Below are positions 13,827 to 21,653 of a stretch of DNA of 23,006 nt, piece after piece. Each line of letters begins with the position of its first letter. Position 1 is the stretch's first letter. Made by a program: the position numbers and the translations under genes. Under the pieces are notes generated by a model. That model worked only from the letters and a program-made list of their open reading frames with translations. It was not told the DNA's origin and made no database searches. The stretch is from the NCBI GenBank assembly GCA_002692605.1, contig NZLE01000058.1, forward strand, positions 1 to 23,006, given 5' to 3'. Origin of the DNA: Opitutia bacterium. Its GTDB lineage: Bacteria > Verrucomicrobiota > Verrucomicrobiia > Opitutales > Seribacteraceae.

Positions 13827-15767
13827 TCAAGGCGCTTCGAGAGCAGCCGAACGAGCTCTTTCCCAAGCCTGAAGGAAAAAGGATACGATGGGTTCGGGGT
13901 CCTTGAGACTGTGAGGATGATGACCTACTCCTAGTTTGCGAATTACTCGGATGCTTCCCTTGAGCTTCCGGTAGGCTTCCTCCATCCGGTCGGTGTTTTC
14001 CGTGACCGGAACCACTTGATCCGCTTGGCCAACCACATGCAGAAGCGGAATCTTGGCCTGAGCGAGGCTTTCAAGCCCATAAAGAGGGAGACCCTTGAAG
14101 CTTGCCGCCTCCTCTTCGGTGAGCCCGTAGGCGTTTAGGCAAGTTTCCCAAGTTTTTCGCGAACCCTTTCCCTGTCCCATACCTGCCGGCCAACTTTTGA
14201 AGTCTAGAACCGGAGCATCGGCATAGATGCAAAGCGTACGTTCTGGGTTTTGCTTGGCCCAGTTGTAAATGATCAGACCGCCTCGGCTCATCCCCTCCAA
14301 TGCGACTTTTTTCGATAATGAATGATCCTCCGTCATCATTCTATGAAAACGGTTCCACCGGCGGACCGCATCGGGAGATCCGAAGAGGTTTGCCACGTCA
14401 CAGTAGGCGACGTGCCAACCCCTTTCCAACATGGCTCGGTCGGTTTGGGGTTCGTGACCCCAAAACCGGGCCCTCCATACCCAAGGTCTTCCGGGAGCGG
14501 CCTGCTTAGGTCGTACAACCCTACAGGTTCGCTGGTCCAGGCTGAATTCCCTCATCTCGTAGCCCTGCCAGAGGGATGCTTTGCCTGGGAAGGGCATAAT
14601 GGCTTTCTTTGCCGGATTGGCATACCATACGAGGTTGCGGTTGAAATGTCCTGCAACCAGAACGTCCAAATCGGAATCCCCATCCATGTCCACCAACCTC
14701 AAATCATAACTTCCTTGGTTTTCTCCAATCAAACGGCGATGGAATTTGCCCTGACCGTCGCTTTCGTACCAGACCACTTTTCCGGTCAGTTGGCTTCCGC
14801 AAGTCGCGGCGTCCAGATCACCGTCGCCGTCAAGATCACCCAAGGCGAGCGAATGAGGGTTGACGATGGTTGAGTCCACTTCGATGGCTTCAAAGCTTGG
14901 CCCCCTGAACCATAAGGCTCCCAGACCGTGACCTCGGGTGGCGAAATAATCGATCTTTCCATCCCCGTCAAAATCTGCGGGTAGTATGTTGGAGGCTCCG
15001 GGTTGCCGGTCCGACAAAAGATGTTTTTTCCAGGGTAGGCTGCCGTCCTTGGGCTGTTCCCACCATGCGAACCATTCTCCCCCGGGAAACTTTTCTCCTC
15101 CCTTCGCTCCGCAGGCTACGTCGGGCAGACCGTCTCCATTGACGTCTCCGACACCCATGTAGTGGGACCCGCCGGGAGCATCTCCGTCCGCAAAAACCTT
15201 CCTTTGCCAAGGGGTGCCGGATTTCGGGTCGGAAGGAACCTTCAGCCAGACGATGGAATTCGGGTAGGGTGTGCCTTCGGGTCTTCCCGAGTTCGCCACC
15301 AAATCGAGTTTCCCGTCCAAATCAACGTCTGCAACGGTCAGGCAGTGGGAACCGAGGATTTGCTCGTCAATCACCCGAAAGGTCCAGTCCTGCTCGAACG
15401 GACGGTCCGGGCACTCGAGCCAGAAAACCAGTTGGTTGGAGCCCAAGAAGTCCAGATCTCCGTCCCCATCGACGTCCATGAGGCAGCCGTGGATGCAGGA
15501 AGTTCTCAATTTTCTTTCGCCATGATAGGAATCCGAGAAGCGGGTGACTTGGCGGGACGTTTTCCAGTCCGGCCCCCGAAAAACGGTCACTCCGTTATCG
15601 AAGGAAGTCATTGCGTCCATCGCGCCGTCTCCGTCCCAATCGGCAGCCACCGCAACGTTCGGAATGCCTCGGCCCTCGATGCCTTTGTGTATGACTTCCT
15701 TTTTCCATTCCGCCCAAACTTGGGGCATGGACCAAAGAAGAAACAAAGCCAGAGATCGGAATTTCAC
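13827..15767 (-). CDS. Secreted seven-repeat FG-GAP/VCBS propeller fused to an alpha/beta-hydrolase
   Basis: A 646-residue exported protein. Residues 1-19 are a signal peptide (MKFRSLALFLLWSMPQVWA). Seven Asp-rich Ca-binding-type repeats of the form D-x-D-G-D-x-x-D occur near residues 43, 98, 147, 208, 265, 311 and 360, as expected for a seven-bladed beta-propeller. From about 400 an alpha/beta-hydrolase domain follows, with nucleophile elbow GMSRGG (Ser494), VVGQADQVVP (Asp583) and GVGHHPH (His616 or 617), forming a plausible Ser-Asp-His triad. The substrate is unknown; an extracellular ester of a carbohydrate would suit the context. The start is GTG at 15767, 7 bases after the metallopeptidase stop. 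The fusion is in one uninterrupted frame. Confidence 0.9.
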   Translation of the reverse strand: MKFRSLALFLLWSMPQVWAEWKKEVIHKGIEGRGIPNVAVAADWDGDGAMDAMTSFDNGVTVFRGPDWKTSRQVTRFSDSYHGERKLRTSCIHGCLMDVDGDGDLDFLGSNQLVFWLECPDRPFEQDWTFRVIDEQILGSHCLTVADVDLDGKLDLVANSGRPEGTPYPNSIVWLKVPSDPKSGTPWQRKVFADGDAPGGSHYMGVGDVNGDGLPDVACGAKGGEKFPGGEWFAWWEQPKDGSLPWKKHLLSDRQPGASNILPADFDGDGKIDYFATRGHGLGALWFRGPSFEAIEVDSTIVNPHSLALGDLDGDGDLDAATCGSQLTGKVVWYESDGQGKFHRRLIGENQGSYDLRLVDMDGDSDLDVLVAGHFNRNLVWYANPAKKAIMPFPGKASLWQGYEMREFSLDQRTCRVVRPKQAAPGRPWVWRARFWGHEPQTDRAMLERGWHVAYCDVANLFGSPDAVRRWNRFHRMMTEDHSLSKKVALEGMSRGGLIIYNWAKQNPERTLCIYADAPVLDFKSWPAGMGQGKGSRKTWETCLNAYGLTEEEAASFKGLPLYGLESLAQAKIPLLHVVGQADQVVPVTENTDRMEEAYRKLKGSIRVIRKLGVGHHPHSLKDPEPIVSFFLQAWERARSAALEAP

Positions 15768-15774
15768 GTTTGGC

Positions 15775-16482
15775 TCAGAATTTCCCCCAAATTTTTTCCA
15801 TCAGGGCATAGGTTACCGGATCATGTTGTTTGAGTTCAGCGCGTACGAAAGGGTAAAAGTCATTCACGCCAACGTAGGATTCGGTCATTTCCGCAAAGAA
15901 TTCCTTGTGGTTGGTGCGGGCATAATGCCTCGTCATCCCTCCCCGAAAAAGAAGAACCCGTTCGTAGAGACCGTTTTGTTCGGCTTGTTCGTAGGCTTCA
16001 ATAATGGCCTTGTTTTCGAAACTCAGCACCTGATCATGGTAAGAATGAGCCAACTCGTGAAGAATGACGTATTGATGCTTGATCCAAGTACCCCGGTCGA
16101 TCAGGGCCTGAGCCCGGGGCACGTGGACCCGTTTTTCAAGTGAGGGGTCATGACCATTGGCGACCAACCAACCACGATTCGGATGGTACTGCATATTTCC
16201 GAGCTTATGATTTCGGTCGACTCGGATGACCAATTTTCTCAGTGCCTGGGATTTTTCCCTGGGCAGAAGGTAAAGGATTCTTTGCAGGTGATTGGCGAGG
16301 GCTTTTTTGACTTGGCGAAAAAATTTGCTTTGGTTCGCATCCCGCAGGTCTGGACTGAATTCGATGGTCCACCCTTCGATCTTTTCAATGAAAGGCTTGG
16401 GGAATTCCGGAGATTCCTCGGACCCGGCTACGCTGAGGCTGGTCAGGAGAAGAAACGTTCCTACGAGTACGGTCGTTTTCAT
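15775..16482 (-). CDS. Putative exported zinc metallopeptidase, family not recognised
   Basis: About 235 residues with an N-terminal signal peptide (MKTTVLVGTFLLLTSLSVAG). The zinc motif HELAHSYHD gives His142, Glu143 and His146. NHKEFFAEMTESY, about 50 residues later, offers Glu194, Glu198 and Glu201 as third-ligand candidates, which suggests a gluzincin arrangement. I do not recognise a named family. The sequence around the HExxH motif resembles secreted putative peptidases of planctomycetes and verrucomicrobia. The frame extends to 16557, but that extension overlaps the upstream gene and would bury the signal peptide, so I start at the ATG at 16482, 16 bases after the neighbour. There is no Shine-Dalgarno sequence. 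It directly precedes the propeller-hydrolase gene. Confidence 0.8.
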   Translation of the reverse strand: MKTTVLVGTFLLLTSLSVAGSEESPEFPKPFIEKIEGWTIEFSPDLRDANQSKFFRQVKKALANHLQRILYLLPREKSQALRKLVIRVDRNHKLGNMQYHPNRGWLVANGHDPSLEKRVHVPRAQALIDRGTWIKHQYVILHELAHSYHDQVLSFENKAIIEAYEQAEQNGLYERVLLFRGGMTRHYARTNHKEFFAEMTESYVGVNDFYPFVRAELKQHDPVTYALMEKIWGKF

Positions 16483-16498
16483 GGGATTTGGGAGAATT

Positions 16499-16894
16499 TT
16501 AGGTATGAAGGGCAATCGGGAAGGTGCTGGCAAGCACCACCTGATCATCGATTTCAATGAGAATCGAGTAATTTCCGGGTTTTTCGAATTTCAATCGTTG
16601 GATGTCGTTGATGAGGTTGATTCGATGCTGCGGTCCCGGGGATTCGAATTCCCGGTCGATGATGTACCTCGGTTCCTCCTCGGACATGGGAATTCCAATT
16701 GAAATCTTCAATTGGTGTTTGCCCTTGGTGAGGTCGGAAAACGAGAGAAACCAAATCATCCGAGGATGAACCACGGGGAACTCCTTGGCTCTAAGATTCG
16801 AAAAGATGCCCAAAAGGGTGTGCTTGCCCGTTGCCGGATCCACGTAGACCGAATCGCAGGTGATCCAGGCGAGGACTTGCGGTTTGGTGGACAT
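16499..16894 (-). CDS. Small conserved protein, DUF6941-like, function unknown
   Basis: 131 residues, without a signal peptide, membrane segment or catalytic motif. The opening (VLAWITCDSVYVDPATGKHTLLGIFS) and the beta-rich rest, with KHQLKISIGIP and FEKPGNYSILIEIDDQVV, resemble small cytoplasmic proteins of the DUF6941 type, which probably form an Ig-like beta-sandwich. That assignment is from memory of the pattern and is tentative. It lies 12 bases after the M3 peptidase gene and 16 bases before the metallopeptidase gene, with no recognisable ribosome-binding site, so it is likely co-transcribed with both. No function can be stated. Confidence 0.75.
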   Translation of the reverse strand: MSTKPQVLAWITCDSVYVDPATGKHTLLGIFSNLRAKEFPVVHPRMIWFLSFSDLTKGKHQLKISIGIPMSEEEPRYIIDREFESPGPQHRINLINDIQRLKFEKPGNYSILIEIDDQVVLASTFPIALHT

Positions 16895-16906
16895 GGGACG
16901 GTCAGA

Positions 16907-19012
16907 TCAGCGGAGGGCGCTCCGGGTAAGAAGCGCTTCCACTTCCGGATCCCGGCCCATGAAGTTACGATACAATTGATCGGGGGGCAGGGAGTTTCCC
17001 TTGCTGAGGATTTGCTCACGAAAGTCGCGCCCGGTGTTCTGGTTGGTTACGCCCTCCTTTTGAAAACGGGTGAAGGCATCGGCATCCAGAACTTCGGCCC
17101 ACTTGTAGGAATAGTAGGCAGACGCGTATCCCGTTGGGTGGCTGAATAGATGACTGAAGCGAAGAACGATGCTGCGGGGAGTGGTCTTGCGTTTGGGGAG
17201 ATACCCGTCGAGCTCTCTTTGCAGGGAGGATTCGAGGTCTTGCAAGTCCCCCTTGGCCCATTTGCGGTGAAGAAAGAGATCGAGTTTGGAAAAGGCCATC
17301 TGGCGCATCGTGGTATTTCCCTGGAAGAAATTGCGGGCCTTGATCATTTTGGCAAACAAATCGTCGGGTATGTTCTCCCCGCTTTCATGATGCTTGGCGA
17401 ACAGATTGAGGCTCTCTCTTTCCCAGCACCAGTTCTCCATAATCTGTGAGGGGAGTTCGACGAAATCCCAGGCCACGTTGACCCCATTCAGGCTGCGGTG
17501 GGGGACTTCTCCGCAGAGATGATGAAGCAAATGTCCGAACTCGTGAAAGATCGTCTCCACTTCATAGTGGGAGAGAAGAGCGGGTTTGCCCGGGGTGGGG
17601 GAGGTCAGGTTACCGCAAATCAAACCGAGATGGGGTCCGCGGGGTTGATCGTCATGTGGTTCGGAGGTGCTGAGGAAATTCATCCAGGCTCCGCCCTGTT
17701 TGCTTGCCCGAGGATGCCAGTCGGCGTAAAAGGATCCCAGGTGACGGTGATCGGAATTGTCGAACAGATCGTAAAAGCGGACCTCCGGATGCCAAACCGG
17801 CACGGGTTCGCCCTTGGCTCCCTCGACCGAATCGATCTCTTCTCCGTAGGAAGTTGAGCGCTCCACGATCTTTAGCCCGAAGATTTGGGAGGACAGTTCG
17901 AAAAGTCCGCTTAACACGGATTGAATGGGGAAGTAAGGCCGCAGATCCTCATCATCAAAGTCGTATCTCTCCTTTTTCAGCTTTTCCGACCAAAATCCGA
18001 CTTCCCACGGCTCCAGCAAATCAGATGGCTCACCGGTGTTTTCGGCTTTGTAGCTTTCCAGTTCCTGATTCTCGCGGTTGAAGAAGGGCAGGGACTTTTC
18101 CATCAGTTCGGTAACGAATTCATCGGCCTTGGCTCCGGATTGAGCCATTCTTCTGCCCAAAACGACGTCCGAAAAGTCCGCTTTGCCAAGCAGGTCGGCC
18201 TTCTCCTGACGCAGGCGGATGATGCTTTCCACCAAGGATTCGTTTTGGTGAGGCTCTTCGACGCACAAACGGTCGCTCGCAGCCCAAATTTCCCTGCGGA
18301 TTTCCTCATCCTCGGCATATTGCAAAACCGGAAGCATGGATGGCGTATGAAGAGTGAAAACCCATGCATTCGCTCCCTTCTCTTCCCCCAACTTTTCCAA
18401 AGCGGTCTGCCGGGCCGCCGCTTTTGCAGTGTCCGGCAATCCCTTGAGCTTGGTTTCGTCCTCCACCGTTAGCTGCCAGGCATTCGTGGCATCCAGCACG
18501 TTTTCGGAGAAATTCTGGGTGAGCTTGGCCAATTCGCTGGAAATTTCCTCCAAACGGTTTCTTTTTTCCTCGGGAAGATCAGCGCCGGCTTCCTTGAAGT
18601 CGAGCACGGTCTCCTCGAGCAGTCTGCGGTCAATGTCGGGTAGGGAGTTCACCTCTTCCTTTTCCGAGTAGGCCTTCAAGGCCTTCCATAAGTCGGGATC
18701 CAATGAAATCTTGGCCCCGAACGCGCTCACTGCTGGGAGCATTTCATTGTGGGCATCGCGAAGTTCCGGAGAATTGCAGACGGCATCCAAATGAGTTACC
18801 AGAGCCCAGGACTTGTGCAGTTGATCCGCGGCTCTCTCCAGTCCCTTTACGGTGTTTTCGAACGTAGTTTCATCCGCGGATAGGGAGCGGATGGCTTTCA
18901 GATTCTCCTCGGCTTGCTCCAAGCACAGGGTCAGGTCCGTTCGTATGTGATCCGGAGTCAGTTTGGACCAATCCGGGTTTTGTCCCGGGTGGATAAAGGG
19001 GTTTTCACTCAT
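16907..19012 (-). CDS. prlC: M3-family oligopeptidase (oligopeptidase A type)
   Basis: A cytoplasmic zinc oligopeptidase (thimet/OpdA family) that degrades peptides. The protein has 701 residues, close to E. coli PrlC (680). The zinc site is FHEFGHLLHHL (His490, Glu491, His494), with Glu519 in DFVELPSQIMENW as the third ligand. Other family stretches are LGKADFSDVVLGRRMAQS, FYDLFDNSDHRHLGSFYADWHPR, GAWM and the C-terminal SHLFSHPTGYASAYYSYKWAEV. It starts 3 bases after the SGNH hydrolase stop and has no clear ribosome-binding site, so reinitiation is likely. It may share a peptide-recycling role with the metallopeptidase two genes on. Confidence 0.96.
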   Translation of the reverse strand: MSENPFIHPGQNPDWSKLTPDHIRTDLTLCLEQAEENLKAIRSLSADETTFENTVKGLERAADQLHKSWALVTHLDAVCNSPELRDAHNEMLPAVSAFGAKISLDPDLWKALKAYSEKEEVNSLPDIDRRLLEETVLDFKEAGADLPEEKRNRLEEISSELAKLTQNFSENVLDATNAWQLTVEDETKLKGLPDTAKAAARQTALEKLGEEKGANAWVFTLHTPSMLPVLQYAEDEEIRREIWAASDRLCVEEPHQNESLVESIIRLRQEKADLLGKADFSDVVLGRRMAQSGAKADEFVTELMEKSLPFFNRENQELESYKAENTGEPSDLLEPWEVGFWSEKLKKERYDFDDEDLRPYFPIQSVLSGLFELSSQIFGLKIVERSTSYGEEIDSVEGAKGEPVPVWHPEVRFYDLFDNSDHRHLGSFYADWHPRASKQGGAWMNFLSTSEPHDDQPRGPHLGLICGNLTSPTPGKPALLSHYEVETIFHEFGHLLHHLCGEVPHRSLNGVNVAWDFVELPSQIMENWCWERESLNLFAKHHESGENIPDDLFAKMIKARNFFQGNTTMRQMAFSKLDLFLHRKWAKGDLQDLESSLQRELDGYLPKRKTTPRSIVLRFSHLFSHPTGYASAYYSYKWAEVLDADAFTRFQKEGVTNQNTGRDFREQILSKGNSLPPDQLYRNFMGRDPEVEALLTRSALR

Positions 19013-19015
19013 GAA

Positions 19016-20191
19016 TCAGTTGAGGCAAAATTCGAGAATCCGAACCGAATCTCTGTTTTCAAAAGCCATTGGGGTTAAGGTTATTTGGTGTTGGCCGGCG
19101 GGCAAGTCATGCGCGAGCGTGACACTGAATGGATAATGAAGATTTTTACTGAAATGGCGATACAAATTAACCACTCCCTTCCGCTTGCCATCGACCTCGT
19201 AGGCGAGCTTACCCGCATCCGGTCCGCCAACGACAAAGACGCCGAAAGCCCGCCCCGAAAAGGATACCGTAAGGGGCTTGGCGGAGCTGTCCGCGTGCAA
19301 CAGGGCTCGATCCAAGTACCGTTTGCGTTTGGAGCCGGGGATGGTCTCCCAGTCCGGTTCGGAAAAGTTCCAACCTTGGGCGAGTTGAACTTGTCCGGGC
19401 GAAAGAAAACGGCCATTGAAGAAACTGTTGGATTTGAGAGGATTCTTCGGCAGAGGGTGGTCCAGAGCCCGCTTTGCCAAGGGGCGGTCCCATGCTTTGC
19501 CAAGAAGCTCGGCATGGATGTCCGCGCAAAGCCGGTTACCCGGAGGTTTCGGGTGGGTTCCTCCGAATTCCTCCCAGGTGAAGGAGCCTTCTTCGATCCT
19601 TTCCGCCAGTTCCCTGGCCAGATGCACTCGGGAAACCTGGTATTTTTCAAGAACCCTCTCGTGGGCATCCATGGGTAGGGGAGTCTTCCCCTTGCGCAAT
19701 TGCTGGAGCATGCCCGGGTTCACGAAGTAGGTCACAACGAGGTCTCCCTTCGGGTAGGTGCTGCGAAAGTTACGGATTATGCCTTCCATCCCCAGGATAC
19801 AACCCTCGTGGGAATGCCGGGCATCTTGGTCGTCATTGACCGCAAACTCAAGAAATAGTAAGTCGATGGGGCCCTTGGAAAGGACGTCCCGTTCCAAGCG
19901 GAAGGCTCCCGTGGTCGAACAGGTGGAGGAAATGCCCGCATTCACGAACTCAAATTCGGTTTGGGGGAATTTGTTCTGCAACCAATCCATCATCATCGGT
20001 CGGTATCCGTTCATCTCGGTGATGGAGCCTCCCATGAACGCGACCCGACCTTTTTTCGAATGTTCGAATGCAAACTTCGAATTTTCAAGAGAACCTCGTT
20101 GCGTCCGGTTTTCCGGATTGATTCCCAGCAGGGAAGCGGTCCGTGAAAGTAGAACGATCGCAAAGAGGATGGGGTAGAGAGAACCTTTCAT
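19016..20191 (-). CDS. Secreted SGNH/GDSL hydrolase with variant catalytic Asp motif
   Basis: 391 residues with a signal peptide (MKGSLYPILFAIVLLSRTASLLG). SGNH blocks: I, FMGGSITEMNGY (Ser56); II, NAGISST (Gly86); III, EFAVND (Asn119); V, EFGGTHPKPPGNRL (His213). Block V normally reads D-x-x-H, and here the Asp position is Gly210 with Glu208 nearby. After about residue 250, a beta-rich C-terminal region could bind carbohydrate. Such proteins are often carbohydrate esterases (acetyl or sialate esterases), but the substrate is not given by the sequence. Its ATG overlaps the eda stop by 4 bases (ATGA), and prlC begins 3 bases after it. Confidence 0.9.
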   Translation of the reverse strand: MKGSLYPILFAIVLLSRTASLLGINPENRTQRGSLENSKFAFEHSKKGRVAFMGGSITEMNGYRPMMMDWLQNKFPQTEFEFVNAGISSTCSTTGAFRLERDVLSKGPIDLLFLEFAVNDDQDARHSHEGCILGMEGIIRNFRSTYPKGDLVVTYFVNPGMLQQLRKGKTPLPMDAHERVLEKYQVSRVHLARELAERIEEGSFTWEEFGGTHPKPPGNRLCADIHAELLGKAWDRPLAKRALDHPLPKNPLKSNSFFNGRFLSPGQVQLAQGWNFSEPDWETIPGSKRKRYLDRALLHADSSAKPLTVSFSGRAFGVFVVGGPDAGKLAYEVDGKRKGVVNLYRHFSKNLHYPFSVTLAHDLPAGQHQITLTPMAFENRDSVRILEFCLN

Positions 20192-20826
20192 AAATCGTGA
20201 TGAAGAAGCTTCATCGCCCGTTGGGCAAGCCTCTTCATGGCCGGGTAATCCTCATTGAAAATCACGTCCTTCGGAGTGATCCATGAGCCTCCGACACTGA
20301 TTACGCCTTTCTCAGCCAAATACGAGGAGACCTGCGCTTCTCCAACTCCCCCCGTGGGCAGATAGTGGACGGGGAATTTTTGAAAAGGAGCGGTCAGGGA
20401 CCGAAAGTAGGCCAGTCCGCCCACCGGTTCGATGGGAAAGATTTTGACGGTCCGGCAACCGCTGCCGAGAACGCCGGATAATTCGGTCGGGGTCAGAACG
20501 CCCGGGAAATAGATGAAGTCGTTCTCTTGGGCCTTTTCCCAAAGCTCAGGCTGCCAACCCGGAGACACTCCGAAATCGAGTCCTTGGTCCGCAGCCCATT
20601 CAACCTGTTCGGTTTCGAAGAGGCTTCCTGCTCCCAGCAGAAGACCGGGGAACTCCTTTCTGATTGCGCAGAGAGCGTTGTGGGCTCCTTCTTCGCGTAA
20701 GGTGATTTCAAGAGCGCCGAGCCCTCCTTCCATCAAAGCCTCCGCGATCCTCAGCGGATCGCATGGACCGATCCCGTTGAGAATGGGAAGTACGGGAATT
20801 CCCTTGAGTCGGTCGAGTGGGCTCAC
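20188..20826 (-). CDS. eda: KDPG/KHG-type aldolase
   Basis: A class I aldolase of the Eda family, 212 residues. It cleaves 2-keto-3-deoxy-6-phosphogluconate (or the related keto-hydroxyglutarate) to pyruvate and an aldehyde. Marks are LEITLREE (with the general-acid Glu), LLGAGSLFETEQVEWA, FGVSPGWQPEL, YFPGVLTPTE, TVKIFPIEPVGG (Schiff-base Lys128), LPTGGVGEAQ and SVGGSW. KIFPIE differs slightly from the common KFFPAE, so the natural substrate could be a different 2-keto-3-deoxy acid. The start is GTG at 20826, overlapping the terC stop by 4 bases, with GAAGGA directly before it. Confidence 0.93.
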   Translation of the reverse strand: MSPLDRLKGIPVLPILNGIGPCDPLRIAEALMEGGLGALEITLREEGAHNALCAIRKEFPGLLLGAGSLFETEQVEWAADQGLDFGVSPGWQPELWEKAQENDFIYFPGVLTPTELSGVLGSGCRTVKIFPIEPVGGLAYFRSLTAPFQKFPVHYLPTGGVGEAQVSSYLAEKGVISVGGSWITPKDVIFNEDYPAMKRLAQRAMKLLHHDL

Positions 20827-21536
20827 TCCTTCTTTTTGGATAGGTTCCGCTTGTAGCGCATTTGGAGAATCTCAATGCCCAAGGCAAATCCCATGGGCAC
20901 GTAGATCAGTTCCTTTTCCACTTCCTTTCCGATTCCCTCGAGAAAGATGGTCACACCGATTACGATCAGAAAGGCAAGAGCGAGGATTTTGAGAGCCGCA
21001 TGCTTGAGAATGAAATCGCCGATGGGTTTTGCGAAGAAGAGAATCACCACGAAGGAGAGAATGACCGCGGTGATGATGACCCAGCGGTTGCTGGTCAAGC
21101 CCACTGCAGTGATCACCGAGTCCAGGGAAAAGACCACGTCCAGAATGACGATTTGCGAGATGATGCTGGCAAAACCGTGCCCTCCCTTCGCCGCGCTTTC
21201 CTCGTGAGTCAGTTCCACGGTGGCATGAATCTCCTTGACCGCTTTCCAAATCAGAAACAGGCCACCCGCCAGCAAGGCGAGGTCTCGCCAGGAGAACTGA
21301 AACCAGTCTGGTCCGTTCGCCCACGCCGGCTCGGTCAATTGCACGAGCCGAAGCCCACCGATGACCATGAGAATGCGCATCACCAGAGCCAAGCCCAATC
21401 CAAGATTCCTTGAGAATGCCCGTTTTTCCTCGGGCAAACGGGAAACCAAAATGGCAATCACCAAAACGTTGTCCACGCCAAGAATCAGCTCCAAGCCCAC
21501 AAGCAGGGCAAACACTCCGATCAAGTCACCTTCCAT
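20823..21536 (-). CDS. TerC-family integral membrane protein
   Basis: About 237 residues with seven or so membrane segments. The start, MEGDLIGVFALLVGLELILG, runs into the family motif GVDNVLVIAIL (Asp22), and the second motif is LDVVFSLDSVITAVG; these acidic membrane residues define TerC. Members are linked to tellurite resistance, metal (Mn) export and metalation of exocytoplasmic proteins. The frame can be read up to 21947, but that stretch lacks membrane character and lies opposite the enolase-superfamily gene. AAGGA lies 8 bases before the ATG at 21536, which decides this start over the ATG at 21545. It is the first gene of the nine-gene minus-strand run. The C-terminus is basic (RYKRNLSKKK). 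Confidence 0.93.
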   Translation of the reverse strand: MEGDLIGVFALLVGLELILGVDNVLVIAILVSRLPEEKRAFSRNLGLGLALVMRILMVIGGLRLVQLTEPAWANGPDWFQFSWRDLALLAGGLFLIWKAVKEIHATVELTHEESAAKGGHGFASIISQIVILDVVFSLDSVITAVGLTSNRWVIITAVILSFVVILFFAKPIGDFILKHAALKILALAFLIVIGVTIFLEGIGKEVEKELIYVPMGFALGIEILQMRYKRNLSKKKE

Positions 21537-21544
21537 GGAATACA

Positions 21545-21549
21545 TCCTT
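21545..21549 (-). promoter_or_regulatory. Ribosome-binding site fixing the terC start
   Basis: AAGGA on the minus strand ends 8 bases before the ATG at 21536. It argues for the second of two close ATGs and against the much longer upstream frame. I see no convincing promoter in the 117-base divergent gap 21537-21653. Confidence 0.5.
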
Positions 21550-21653
21550 GCACAGAAAGGTGAAATGAAAAGGAAATTCCATTCTCCATACGCGATTGAC
21601 TCCGATACCATTTCTGAAACCATTCGATCTTCGACCCAAACAAGAGAATCGAC

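Noticed and set aside
12794..13906. 370-codon plus-strand frame opposite pfkB
   Set aside because: The minus strand holds an intact PfkB kinase with its signature motifs. The plus-strand product shows no family features.
16483..16557. Metallopeptidase start at 16557
   Set aside because: It overlaps the upstream gene and puts 25 residues before a textbook signal peptide.
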